From contig CAMCCH010000003.1 in NCBI GenBank assembly GCA_945873335.1, positions 1 through 38,790 on the forward strand: DNA of 38,790 bases, in the 5' to 3' direction. The stretch's first letter is position 1; every line of letters begins with the position of its first letter. Positions 18,497-27,300 of the stretch are shown here, one piece after another. The notes under the pieces were generated by a model that saw only the letters and a list, made by a program, of their open reading frames with translations, searched no databases and was not told where the DNA came from. The position numbers and the translations under genes are program-made. Source of the DNA: Bifidobacterium breve. GTDB lineage: Bacteria > Actinomycetota > Actinomycetes > Nanopelagicales > Nanopelagicaceae.

Positions 18497-19338
18497 GCTT
18501 TTACCACCCTTCGCTGATTAGATTCTGATTCTAGTCGATGCCATTGTTCAGGGCTCGTCCAGTTTTCACCTAAAGAATTCATCTTTCCTGTGCCGTGATA
18601 ATCACTTGAGCCTGTAATAACCAAATTTTTTTCAATCGCAATCGCACGTAACATCTCACGCTCTGCTGGGCTGTGATCTCTGTGATCCACCTCAATGCCA
18701 TTGAGTCCCGCTTCGTATAGTTCTTCGAAATCATTACTGATAAGAATTTTTCCGCGGTGAGATGCAAATGCGTGTGCAATAACAGCTACTCCACCTGCAG
18801 AACGAATTGCTCTAATTGCTTGCACCGGAGTTGGCGCTGCATGTGAAACATAGAATCTAGATTCATTATTGAGTAGTCCTTGGAATGCTTCATCTCGGGA
18901 AGCGATAACTCCATTTCTTACTAGTGCATCTGCTAGATGTGGGCGGCCAAGTGTTGCTCCGATTGGCTTTACTGCCTCAACATCGTCGAGGGAAATATTT
19001 ATTCCTTCTGCGCGCATGAGCTCGATCATTTTGCGCATTCGTGGAATACGTCCATCTCTGGTCTCCTCCAAGAGAACTTGCATGGCTGCGTTAGTTTCAT
19101 CGAAGAGAAGTCCAAGCATGTGAACGCTTATTCCATCATCCGTTAGACATGAAATTTCTGCGCCAAGCACTAGTTCCATGTCACCGCGTAATGCTTGTCG
19201 TGCTTCATCCCAACCCGACGTTGTATCGTGATCTGTAATTGCTAGGACACTGAGCCCTTGTGATAGCGCTTTATTTACTAATTCACGAGGCGTATCAGTG
19301 CCATCGCTACACGTGGTGTGAGTGTGCAGATCAATCAT
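18493..19338 (-). CDS. PHP domain metal-dependent phosphoesterase
   Basis: MIDLHTHTTCSDGTDTPRELVNKALSQGLSVLAITDHDTTSGW; later GIEVDHRDHSP and SSDYHG. Confidence 0.9.
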   Translation of the reverse strand: MIDLHTHTTCSDGTDTPRELVNKALSQGLSVLAITDHDTTSGWDEARQALRGDMELVLGAEISCLTDDGISVHMLGLLFDETNAAMQVLLEETRDGRIPRMRKMIELMRAEGINISLDDVEAVKPIGATLGRPHLADALVRNGVIASRDEAFQGLLNNESRFYVSHAAPTPVQAIRAIRSAGGVAVIAHAFASHRGKILISNDFEELYEAGLNGIEVDHRDHSPAEREMLRAIAIEKNLVITGSSDYHGTGKMNSLGENWTSPEQWHRLESESNQRRVVKA

Positions 19339-20239
19339 TTGCTTGCGCTCGATCAACTCGGGTGCGCAATACAACAAGCACACAACCAAAAAGAATTAGT
19401 GCAATACCGGGAATGATTCCAAGTGGTGGTTTTTGGTCAAGCCACCACACTGCCAAAATCGAACTCACTGGAACTTCAAAGAAGACTATAAGCGATACAA
19501 CGGCGGGAGAGACTCTTTTCAGAGTGGAATTAAACATTGTATGTCCAAGAATTTGAGCTCCAATAATTAAGCCAAGAACAATCCACCATTGTTTGGCCGT
19601 GAAATGTAAAAGCTCATTACCTGCAATTATCGCCATTGGTAATGCGGTCATTGCACAAAAAAAGTAACAAATGGTTGTGTACGTACTTGTTTCGATAGTT
19701 CGCAGCGCTTTAGAACCTGCCATCATGTACAAGGCTGCAAGAGCAGCTGAAATCAATGCAGCAATATCACCCAAGAAACTTCTTAGGGATATCTGTAAAT
19801 CAATTCCCGAAATAAGTAGCACACCTAAGAAACTCACAATCATTCCAAACCATGCTCGTGATGGAATAAGACCGCCGCTGAACTTCACGAAGAGAGCTGC
19901 AAAGATTGGTTGGAGTGCAACAATTGCAGTTCCTGCAGCAACTGTTGTCATACGCATTGCCAAAAAGAATCCATAAAAATGTAGCGCCAGAATAACACCG
20001 GCAATTGCCGCCCATTTCATACCTTCGCGATCACTCTTCAAACGTACATGTCGTATAGCAAATGGAAGGGTAATGAGAGATCCGCCAAGATTTCTCCAGA
20101 AAATTAATGTAAGCACAGGCATAGAACTCATCGCAATAAGGGGGCCTGATGTTCCAATTCCTATGATGCCAAGACCTAAACGAATGAGATCCGGGCGAGC
20201 AGGGATGGCGATGTGGCTATCTCTTGCGTGAGGCTGCAT
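19331..20239 (-). CDS. EamA/DMT family transporter
   Basis: About ten hydrophobic helices, two EamA repeats. Start at MQPHARDSH chosen because TACCGT sits at -12..-7. Confidence 0.82.
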   Translation of the reverse strand: MQPHARDSHIAIPARPDLIRLGLGIIGIGTSGPLIAMSSMPVLTLIFWRNLGGSLITLPFAIRHVRLKSDREGMKWAAIAGVILALHFYGFFLAMRMTTVAAGTAIVALQPIFAALFVKFSGGLIPSRAWFGMIVSFLGVLLISGIDLQISLRSFLGDIAALISAALAALYMMAGSKALRTIETSTYTTICYFFCAMTALPMAIIAGNELLHFTAKQWWIVLGLIIGAQILGHTMFNSTLKRVSPAVVSLIVFFEVPVSSILAVWWLDQKPPLGIIPGIALILFGCVLVVLRTRVDRAQAND

Positions 20240-20245
20240 GGGGTA

Positions 20246-20251
20246 ACGGTA
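20246..20251 (-). promoter_or_regulatory. Candidate -10 (TACCGT) for leaderless start at 20239
   Basis: Minus strand TACCGTTACCCC-ATG. Confidence 0.5.
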
Positions 20252-20298
20252 TCTATTGCTTGTCACTAATACGAAAGCGAGAGTTCATCTTTAGAGGT

Positions 20299-20304
20299 TA
20301 CCCT
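20299..20304 (+). promoter_or_regulatory. Candidate -10 (TACCCT) for leaderless start at 20311
   Basis: TACCCTTATCCC-ATG. Confidence 0.5.
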
Positions 20305-20310
20305 TATCCC

Positions 20311-21603
20311 ATGAGCGGAAACTTGATAAAACGAGTATTTCTCGCCCGTCTTGCAGGCACGGCGGTCTTTGACCCCAATGGTGATCCAGTAGGTAAGGTG
20401 CGAGATGCTGTGGCGACCCTTCGTTCAAATAATCAACCACCACGAATTCTTGGTTTAGTAGTTGAAGTTCCATTACGTCGACGAGTATTTGTACCGATTA
20501 CTCGAGTGACATCAATTGAAAGTGGAACTGTAGTAATTACTGGTTTACTCAATATGCGTCGTTTCGATACACGTGCAGGTGAGTTATTAGTTCTCGGAGA
20601 ATTAGTAGACCGCTCCATAACACTTGTTGAGTCTGACGAAAAAGTTGTCGTTGAAGATATGGGAATGGAGCAGAACCGCACTGGTGATTGGTTGATTACG
20701 AAAGTTCACATTATGCGTAAAGGCAACGGCCTGCGTCGCAAAGGTGCAACCTCGACAGTTGCTTGGGAAGAGGTCACTGGGTTTGCATCACACGAACCAA
20801 ACCAGGGTGTCACTAATCTACTTTCAACTTTGTCCAATCTTCGTGCTGCCGATCTTGCTGCAGTGCTCCAAGACTTAGCACCGAAGCGTCGAGTTGAAGT
20901 TGCTGGCGCACTCAATGACGAACGTCTTGCAGATGTACTAGAGGAAATGGATGAGAAGAATCGAGTAGAACTCCTTGCAGAATTAGAGGGCGAACGCGCT
21001 GCAGATGTACTCGGTGAAATGGATCCTGATGATGCGGCAGATTTGCTCCGCGAAGTTGGTGCTGAGCGCGCTCAAGCACTTATCGAATTAATGGAACCTG
21101 AGGATGCAGAAGATGTTCTTCGCCTTATGAACTATGAGGATTATTCTGCAGGTGGAATGATGACGACTGAACCAATTATTTTGAGTGCAGATTCAACAGT
21201 TGCTGACGCACTTGCTGCAGTTCGACAGAGTGAAATTTCACCTGCTCTTGCTTCTCAAATATTTATCTGTCGCCAACCTCTAGAAACACCTACTGGACGC
21301 TTTATTGGAATGGCTCACTATCAACGTTTATTGCGCGAACCACCTTCAACACTGCTCGGGTCAATCGTTGATACAGATACACAGGGACTCAATCCCGAAG
21401 CAACACTCAATGAAGTTTCTTCCTATTTAGCAAGCTATAACTTGCTTTCCGTGCCTGTTATTGATGCCAATGACCGCTTACTTGGAGCAGTCACTGTCGA
21501 TGACGTACTCGATCACTTGTTGCCAGAAAACTGGCGCCATGATCATCGTGAAACTTCACGCACCCAAGTAGATATTGCTCAGTTAGAGAAGGAAGGAGTC
21601 TGA
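20311..21603 (+). CDS. MgtE N-terminal domain plus CBS domain protein with N-terminal PRC-barrel-like region; no MgtE transmembrane domain
   Basis: VLQDLAPKRRVEVAGALNDERLADVLEEMDEKNRVELLAELEGERAADVLGEMDPDDAADLLREV (MgtE_N) then paired CBS; ends before any TM region. Confidence 0.88.
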   Translation: MSGNLIKRVFLARLAGTAVFDPNGDPVGKVRDAVATLRSNNQPPRILGLVVEVPLRRRVFVPITRVTSIESGTVVITGLLNMRRFDTRAGELLVLGELVDRSITLVESDEKVVVEDMGMEQNRTGDWLITKVHIMRKGNGLRRKGATSTVAWEEVTGFASHEPNQGVTNLLSTLSNLRAADLAAVLQDLAPKRRVEVAGALNDERLADVLEEMDEKNRVELLAELEGERAADVLGEMDPDDAADLLREVGAERAQALIELMEPEDAEDVLRLMNYEDYSAGGMMTTEPIILSADSTVADALAAVRQSEISPALASQIFICRQPLETPTGRFIGMAHYQRLLREPPSTLLGSIVDTDTQGLNPEATLNEVSSYLASYNLLSVPVIDANDRLLGAVTVDDVLDHLLPENWRHDHRETSRTQVDIAQLEKEGV

Positions 21604-21604
21604 G

Positions 21605-22099
21605 GTGGCCCGCAAAAATCAATTAGATACTCCGCGCGAAACACGTCGTTCACTGCGTCCAAATTTTGATCCTGAAACTTTTGGGCGTTTGTCAGAAAAT
21701 TTTGCACGATTCTTGGGAACTGCTCGTTTCTTGGTTTACATGACTTTCTTCGTTGGATTCTGGGTGCTTTGGAATACTTTGGCGCCAATGAGTTTGCGTT
21801 GGGATACATACCCATTTATTTTCTTGACACTCATTCTCTCTCTTCAAGCATCCTATGCTGCTCCACTTATTTTGCTTGCACAAAATCGACAAGCAGATCG
21901 TGATCGTATTCAACTCAATGAAGATCGCGCTCGAAACGACAGAAGCATTGCAGATACTGAATATTTGACTCGCGAGCTCGCTAGTCTGCGAATTTCATTA
22001 GGTGAAGTTGCAACACGTGACTTTATGCGAAGCGAGATGGCCGAACTCTTAGAAGAGATGGTCAAAGAATTACGTAGCAAGCCCCAGTCGAACTCCTAA
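21605..22099 (+). CDS. DUF1003 family membrane protein
   Basis: FGRLSENFARFLGTARFLVYMTFFVGFWVLWNTL...PFIFLTLILSLQASYAAPLILLAQNRQADRDR matches the DUF1003 pattern; GTG start. Confidence 0.92.
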   Translation: MARKNQLDTPRETRRSLRPNFDPETFGRLSENFARFLGTARFLVYMTFFVGFWVLWNTLAPMSLRWDTYPFIFLTLILSLQASYAAPLILLAQNRQADRDRIQLNEDRARNDRSIADTEYLTRELASLRISLGEVATRDFMRSEMAELLEEMVKELRSKPQSNS

Positions 22100-23191
22100 T
22101 AAGGATTTACTTCTAACAATTAGTTGATCTGTAATTTCATTAATCATCACCGATGCTGCAGCCTCTGGATGTTCTGCTACAACTGGCTTACCTGAATCTC
22201 CACCAGTGCGAAGATCGGGACTAAATGGAATCTTTCCAAGTAGTGGGACATTCGTTCCAACTAATTCTGAAAGTCGACGTGCAGTTTCTTCTCCCCCGCC
22301 TGTACCAAAGAGTGAAATAGATTCACCGCACGTAGGGCAAGGAAATGCAGACATATTTTCAATAACACCAACAACATGTTGTTTCATTTGGTGAGCAATT
22401 CTTCCTGCTCGTTCAGCAACTTCAGCTGCTGCAACTTGTGGAGTCGTCACAACTAATACTTCTGAAGAAGGAATGAGTTGCCCTAGAGATATTGCTAAGT
22501 CACCAGTTCCTGGTGGTAGATCAATGAGAAGTAAGTCGAGGTCGCCCCAATATGCATCAGAGAGCAGTTGTTCTAATACTTTATGCAGCAGTGGGCCACG
22601 GTATGCAACGGCATCGGAGCGTTCTGGTTTGAACATCTCCATCGATACTGTTTTTACTCCATAGGATTCCAACGGAATAAACATTTGGTCAATTGCTGTT
22701 GGTCGTTGATTCATCAAACCCATCAGACGCGGAATTGAGTGTCCATAAACATCAGCATCGAGAATTCCAACTCGTAATCCCTTATTTGCGGCGGCAATCG
22801 CCAAGTTACAAGTCAATGAAGATTTACCTACTCCGCCTTTTCCGGAGGCAATACCTAAGACGCGAGTGAGTGAATCGGGTTGGGCAAATGGAATGAATTT
22901 TTCTCGTCCACCACGAAGTAATTTCTTTACATTATTTCGTTGCTCTTCAGACATAACTCCAAAATTCAAAGAGATACTTTCAACTTCTTTTACTGCCTCA
23001 ACAGCTTTTGTGATATCTGTGCGCAATCGATCTTGCATTGGACATCCAGATATTGTGAGCAAAATAGTCAGGGAAGCAACACCTTTGTCGAATGAGACTG
23101 CTTCAACCATGCCTAATTCAGGGAGTGCTCGATGAAGCTCTGGATCTTGAACTGTTGCAAGAGCTGCATGTATCTGTTCAACAATTGTCAT
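22070..23191 (-). CDS. mrp: Mrp/NBP35 family Fe-S carrier P-loop ATPase
   Basis: N-terminal DUF59/MIP18 domain, GIASGKGGVGKSSLTCNLA, DLPPGTGD, ENMSAFPCPTCGESISLFG. Confidence 0.95.
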   Translation of the reverse strand: MTIVEQIHAALATVQDPELHRALPELGMVEAVSFDKGVASLTILLTISGCPMQDRLRTDITKAVEAVKEVESISLNFGVMSEEQRNNVKKLLRGGREKFIPFAQPDSLTRVLGIASGKGGVGKSSLTCNLAIAAANKGLRVGILDADVYGHSIPRLMGLMNQRPTAIDQMFIPLESYGVKTVSMEMFKPERSDAVAYRGPLLHKVLEQLLSDAYWGDLDLLLIDLPPGTGDLAISLGQLIPSSEVLVVTTPQVAAAEVAERAGRIAHQMKQHVVGVIENMSAFPCPTCGESISLFGTGGGEETARRLSELVGTNVPLLGKIPFSPDLRTGGDSGKPVVAEHPEAAASVMINEITDQLIVRSKSLLGVRLGLAT

Positions 23192-23493
23192 AGAAGATCA
23201 GGGTCGATCTTTGCTGTAATTTTCTTGGCGGCTGGTTTTTGATTCTCATCCAGCGCATCTGCTAACTGCTTCTTTATAAAAGTCTTTGGATTCAAATCAG
23301 TAGGCTGTAAGTTTTCAAATCCTGGTCCTAAGTTTTCCCGTAATTCAGAAGTTGCGGTTTGTGAAAGTGCTCGTAATTTCTTCACTAATTTTGCAGCTTG
23401 GGAGGCCACGTGTGGCAATCGCTCCGGACCAACAAGAATGACTCCAAGTATTGCCAAGCCCAAAATTTCGCCTGCACCAATATCAAAGAACAT
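23188..23493 (-). CDS. tatB: Sec-independent protein translocase TatB
   Basis: MFFDIGAGEILGLAILGVILVGPERLPHVASQAAKLVKKLR. Confidence 0.9.
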   Translation of the reverse strand: MFFDIGAGEILGLAILGVILVGPERLPHVASQAAKLVKKLRALSQTATSELRENLGPGFENLQPTDLNPKTFIKKQLADALDENQKPAAKKITAKIDPDLL

Positions 23494-23499
23494 ATCGTT

Positions 23500-23505
23500 A
23501 GCCTA
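23500..23505 (-). promoter_or_regulatory. Candidate -10 (TAGGCT) for leaderless start at 23493
   Basis: Minus strand TAGGCTAACGAT-ATG. Confidence 0.5.
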
Positions 23506-23529
23506 TCCGTAATATCTCAGAACTACACA

Positions 23530-24657
23530 TTATTTTGATGAAGCGACAAGGGTGAGCGTTACTTCTGTGCTCTTACCATTGCGGAAATATTTAAGTTTGA
23601 TGGTATCGCCAACTTCTTGCGCTCTCACAGCAACAATGAGTTCATCCGCTGTTGTGATTTCCCTACCTTCAAAATGGGTAATGAGATCGCCTGCGCGAAT
23701 TCCTGCTTTAGCAGCTGGCCCACCTTTGAGAATCGCATTCGGTTGAGTTGCTACCTGTGCACCTTTTCCACTTGATGACATATCTAATGAGAGACCCATT
23801 ATCGGATACGTGGCTTTGCCTGTTTTGATAAGTTGCTCTGCAGTACGGCGTGCTTGATTGATTGGAATTGCAAAACCGAGACCAATGGAACCAAGTTGTG
23901 ATCCCGATGATGCACCAAGAGATGCAATCGCTGAGTTGACTCCAATTACTGCGCCAGTTATATCTACTAATGGACCACCAGAATTTCCTGGATTGATAGC
24001 TGCATCAGTTTGTAGTGCATTGATAAATGAGCTTTCAGAGCCACCACTTCCTGCAGTCACTGCGCGATTCTTTGCACTAATAATGCCAAGGGTTACAGTT
24101 CCTGAAAGACCAAGAGGGGAACCAATTGCAATGACTGCATCTCCCACAGCTACTTTTTCACTATCTCCAAATTGCAGTGCTGGAAGATTATTCGCAGCAA
24201 TCTTTATAACAGCAAGATCATAAGGTGCATCTCGGCCAACAATTGTTCCCTCGTAACTTTGCCCATTATTGAGTGTTACCGTAATTTCTCCACCGGAGAG
24301 TGCAACATCGTCAACAACATGATTATTCGTAAGAATCATTCCACCGCTATCAATGATGAAGCCTGAACCAGTTCCACCGCCAGAATCGGATTCTGTTGCA
24401 ATTGAAACTACAGATGGCAGAACTCGCTGCGCAATTCCTGCTACTGAATCTGGCTCTCTCTCAATTGCGCTATTTGAACTTACTAAATTAGCGCGATACG
24501 GAATCCAACCAGTAGATGCATTTGAACCTAAAATTCCACCAATGACTCCCGCGATGACGGCAATAAAGAGAAGATTGAGATTATGAGATTTCTTTTTTAC
24601 TGGCGTTTCCCACCAAGGCGTCGGGGCGCTTTTCTTTTTATCGCGAGGAAACTTCAT
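23530..24657 (-). CDS. HtrA/DegP-like trypsin-type serine protease with PDZ domain and N-terminal TM anchor
   Basis: Triad context TNNHVV, YDLAVIKI, INPGNSGGPLVD; C-terminal PDZ GPAAKAGIRAGDLITHFEG. Confidence 0.93.
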   Translation of the reverse strand: MKFPRDKKKSAPTPWWETPVKKKSHNLNLLFIAVIAGVIGGILGSNASTGWIPYRANLVSSNSAIEREPDSVAGIAQRVLPSVVSIATESDSGGGTGSGFIIDSGGMILTNNHVVDDVALSGGEITVTLNNGQSYEGTIVGRDAPYDLAVIKIAANNLPALQFGDSEKVAVGDAVIAIGSPLGLSGTVTLGIISAKNRAVTAGSGGSESSFINALQTDAAINPGNSGGPLVDITGAVIGVNSAIASLGASSGSQLGSIGLGFAIPINQARRTAEQLIKTGKATYPIMGLSLDMSSSGKGAQVATQPNAILKGGPAAKAGIRAGDLITHFEGREITTADELIVAVRAQEVGDTIKLKYFRNGKSTEVTLTLVASSK

Positions 24658-24669
24658 GGCGTAATTCTG

Positions 24670-25314
24670 CTATACCTTCGTGGCAAGCAACAAACCATCC
24701 CCTGTTGGAATGAGTGAACTTACCCAATCCTCTGCATTTGCTCTAATAATTTTCCCAGCATCACGAAGAGCCACTGTTTTTGCATCTCTTTGGGCGGGAT
24801 CTGGAACTTTGGATCCGCCAAAATAGTTATCGATTACTAATACTCCACCACTGCGCAAAATACGATGTGCTTCTCCAATAACAAACGATAAGTCTTCAGG
24901 ATTGTGGCGCAGTACAACTAAATCGTAGGCACGATCAGTCAGTTTTGTCATGACATCAGGAATTGAATTAGTGATTAATCTAAATCGAGATTGTTCGATA
25001 TCGGCATCTTGTAGAGCAAGTTTTGCAATTTGAGTATGTTCCATCTCATCATCGATGGATGTAAGAGTTCCACTCTTCATCATTCCTTTGAGTAACCAGA
25101 GTGATCCGACACCAGAGGCAGTACCAACTTCAACCACTGACTGTGCTTTGAGAAGGTGTGCCAGGAATCGCAGATAAGCACCGGCACCTGGAGTTGTATC
25201 AACAACGCCGAGTTCAACTCCTCGAGCTCGCGCTTGACTCATCTCAAAATCTTCAGCGATAAAACTTTCTGAAAATGAATGTGGATCTTGTCGCATCACA
25301 GGCTCATTATCCAA
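24670..25314 (-). CDS. O-methyltransferase family 3 (CCoAMT-like)
   Basis: VVEVGTASGVGSLWLLKGM, DLVVLRHNPED, GGVLVIDNYFGG; adjacent to htrA/tatB as in actinobacteria. Confidence 0.87.
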   Translation of the reverse strand: MDNEPVMRQDPHSFSESFIAEDFEMSQARARGVELGVVDTTPGAGAYLRFLAHLLKAQSVVEVGTASGVGSLWLLKGMMKSGTLTSIDDEMEHTQIAKLALQDADIEQSRFRLITNSIPDVMTKLTDRAYDLVVLRHNPEDLSFVIGEAHRILRSGGVLVIDNYFGGSKVPDPAQRDAKTVALRDAGKIIRANAEDWVSSLIPTGDGLLLATKV

Positions 25315-26786
25315 TCAGTAAGTAGTCGAACACCATATCCAGTTCCACCTTTTGGATTCTCTCCTGCATCAACTTCGCTTCGTGCCGTTCCAGCGATATC
25401 TAAATGCACCCAGCGGCGTTCTCCAACAAATTTTTCGAGGAAGAGTGCAGCGGTGACAGAACCTGCAGAATATTTACCTTTATCGGCAGTGTGATTGAAA
25501 TCAGCAATATCGCTGACAAGTGCATCTTGATAGTCATCGATAAGTGGCATATGCCAAACTTTGTCACCAGATTCTTCGCCAATACTTACTAACTCTTTTG
25601 CTAGTTTGTTATCGCGCGTGTACATGGCGGCGTATTGACGGCCAAGTCCAAGCGTTGCAGATCCTGTAAGTGTTGCAATATCTACTAAGTAATCAGGATC
25701 TAAATTCTTATCAGCGTAAGCAAGACCATCAGCTAGAACTAAGCGACCTTCAGCATCTGTATTTATTACTTCTACGGTAGTTCCACCAAAGTGTGTAATA
25801 ACATCACTTGGGCGTTGCGATGTTCCAGATAAAGCATTTTCTGCAAGCATCATAAGCGCGGTAACGCGTACCTTTGGCTGTAATTGAGCAATCGCACTCA
25901 CCGTTGCAAGAATTGCAGCTGCACCAGCCATATCGCTCTTCATTGCAATCATGGTGTCATACGGGCGCTTGAGAGAAACCCCTCCTGTATCGAAGGTAAT
26001 CCCTTTGCCAACTAAAACAACATGTTCGAGGGCATTCACATTCTTCTTTGAAGTACGAGGTAGATAGGAAAGTTCGACGAAGCGGGGGCCAGGTTTTGGT
26101 GAAGAATTTCCAACGGCGCGCAACCCGCCAAACTCTGCAAGTTCCTTGCCAGATAGAACTTTGACTTCAAAACCAAATTCTTTACCTAGCGTTGTCGCTT
26201 CTTGTGCTAACCACGCTGGATTCTTAATATTTGCAGGCGTGTGAACAAGGTCGCGCGCTGTGCAGATAGCTTTTGCAATAACTACAGCATCATCAAGAGT
26301 TTCTTGATCATTAGTTGCAATAAATAATTCTGGGTATTTAATATCCTTATCGCTCTTCAGGTTCCATAAATAAGTACCTAGGGTGAGCGATACTGCAAAT
26401 GCATGTAATTCATCTACTCCATCAGTGCATGCTGAAAAAACCTTAATACTCTTGCCTCGAACTTTTCGACCAACTGCAGCAGCTGCGAGGCGGATGGAGC
26501 CAAGACTCTTGTCGCCTAAACCAACTAGAAAAATTCTTTCAGTCTCGCAATCAGTTGCACTTACTGGAATTTCAAATAATTCGCCCGCTTTTCCTGAAGG
26601 TGAAAAAAATGAAAGTTCATCGAGGAGAATAAGTTCGAAGTGTTTTTCGATCGCAGAAACTAGTTTTATTGGTCCTTCAACAACAAGTTCATCTTTTTCA
26701 TTCTTCGAATACGAAAGCGCTATTGCTTGCGAGCGCATCGCACTTTCAAGAGTTATTGGTGCAGATTGTGCAAAAGCATCTTTCAT
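25296..26786 (-). CDS. pepA: Leucyl aminopeptidase (M17)
   Basis: VGKGITFDTGGVSLK, MKSDMAGAAAIL, NTDAEGRLVLADGLAYA. Confidence 0.95.
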   Translation of the reverse strand: MKDAFAQSAPITLESAMRSQAIALSYSKNEKDELVVEGPIKLVSAIEKHFELILLDELSFFSPSGKAGELFEIPVSATDCETERIFLVGLGDKSLGSIRLAAAAVGRKVRGKSIKVFSACTDGVDELHAFAVSLTLGTYLWNLKSDKDIKYPELFIATNDQETLDDAVVIAKAICTARDLVHTPANIKNPAWLAQEATTLGKEFGFEVKVLSGKELAEFGGLRAVGNSSPKPGPRFVELSYLPRTSKKNVNALEHVVLVGKGITFDTGGVSLKRPYDTMIAMKSDMAGAAAILATVSAIAQLQPKVRVTALMMLAENALSGTSQRPSDVITHFGGTTVEVINTDAEGRLVLADGLAYADKNLDPDYLVDIATLTGSATLGLGRQYAAMYTRDNKLAKELVSIGEESGDKVWHMPLIDDYQDALVSDIADFNHTADKGKYSAGSVTAALFLEKFVGERRWVHLDIAGTARSEVDAGENPKGGTGYGVRLLTDWIMSL

Positions 26787-26804
26787 AGCGCTAAAAGCTA
26801 AGCT

Positions 26805-26984
26805 CTATTTTTTGATGAGTGAAACAGCTGCATGTAGCGCTGCGCTGAGATTATTTGCCTCTTCGGCATTCATTTCCACAACTAAACGTCCGCCACCTTC
26901 GAGTGGAATTCGCATGACGAGGGAGCGAGCCTCTTTTGTAACTTCCATGGGTCCATCGCCAGTGCGGGGTTTCATGGCAGCCAT
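26805..26984 (-). CDS. DUF3117 family protein
   Basis: MAAMKPRTGDGPMEVTKEARSLVMRIPLEGGGRLVVEMNAEEANNLSAALHAAV; AAGGAG ribosome-binding site upstream. Confidence 0.92.
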   Translation of the reverse strand: MAAMKPRTGDGPMEVTKEARSLVMRIPLEGGGRLVVEMNAEEANNLSAALHAAVSLIKK

Positions 26985-27071
26985 CGGGTCACTCCTTAGT
27001 TGGCTCACATCGCGCACTCAGAAGCGCTACGTAGCAAGCATGGGTATAAGAGGAGAAGTATCTCGCATAAA

Positions 27072-27095
27072 GCGCACTTGCGCGAAATCGTGCGC
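27072..27095 (-). terminator. GC-rich hairpin (GCGCAC/GTGCGC, 12-nt loop) followed by TTT downstream of the sigma4-like ORF
   Basis: Minus strand GCGCACGATTTCGCGCAAGTGCGC-TTTATG immediately after the 27098 stop. Confidence 0.4.
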
Positions 27096-27097
27096 GA

Positions 27098-27289
27098 CTA
27101 AAGGCCAAGAATGAGGTGAATTCGCGCTTTACCGCTGATTATGAGGGCGCTAACAGAGCGCTCTGGAACTCCAAGCATGGAGGCAATCTCTTGCGCCGAC
27201 ATTGACTTCATAAAGTGCATGGTCAAAATGAAGCGCTCCTCTTCGGGTAACGAGGCAAGTGCCTGCGCAACGCTTTGGGGCTCACTCAT
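27098..27289 (-). CDS. Small sigma-70 region 4-like helix-turn-helix protein (63 aa)
   Basis: MSEPQSVAQALASLPEEERFILTMHFMKSMSAQEIASMLGVPERSVSALIISGKARIHLILGL resembles the sigma region 4 HTH; no region 2 is present. Confidence 0.7.
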   Translation of the reverse strand: MSEPQSVAQALASLPEEERFILTMHFMKSMSAQEIASMLGVPERSVSALIISGKARIHLILGL

Positions 27290-27300
27290 AATGGATGAGA

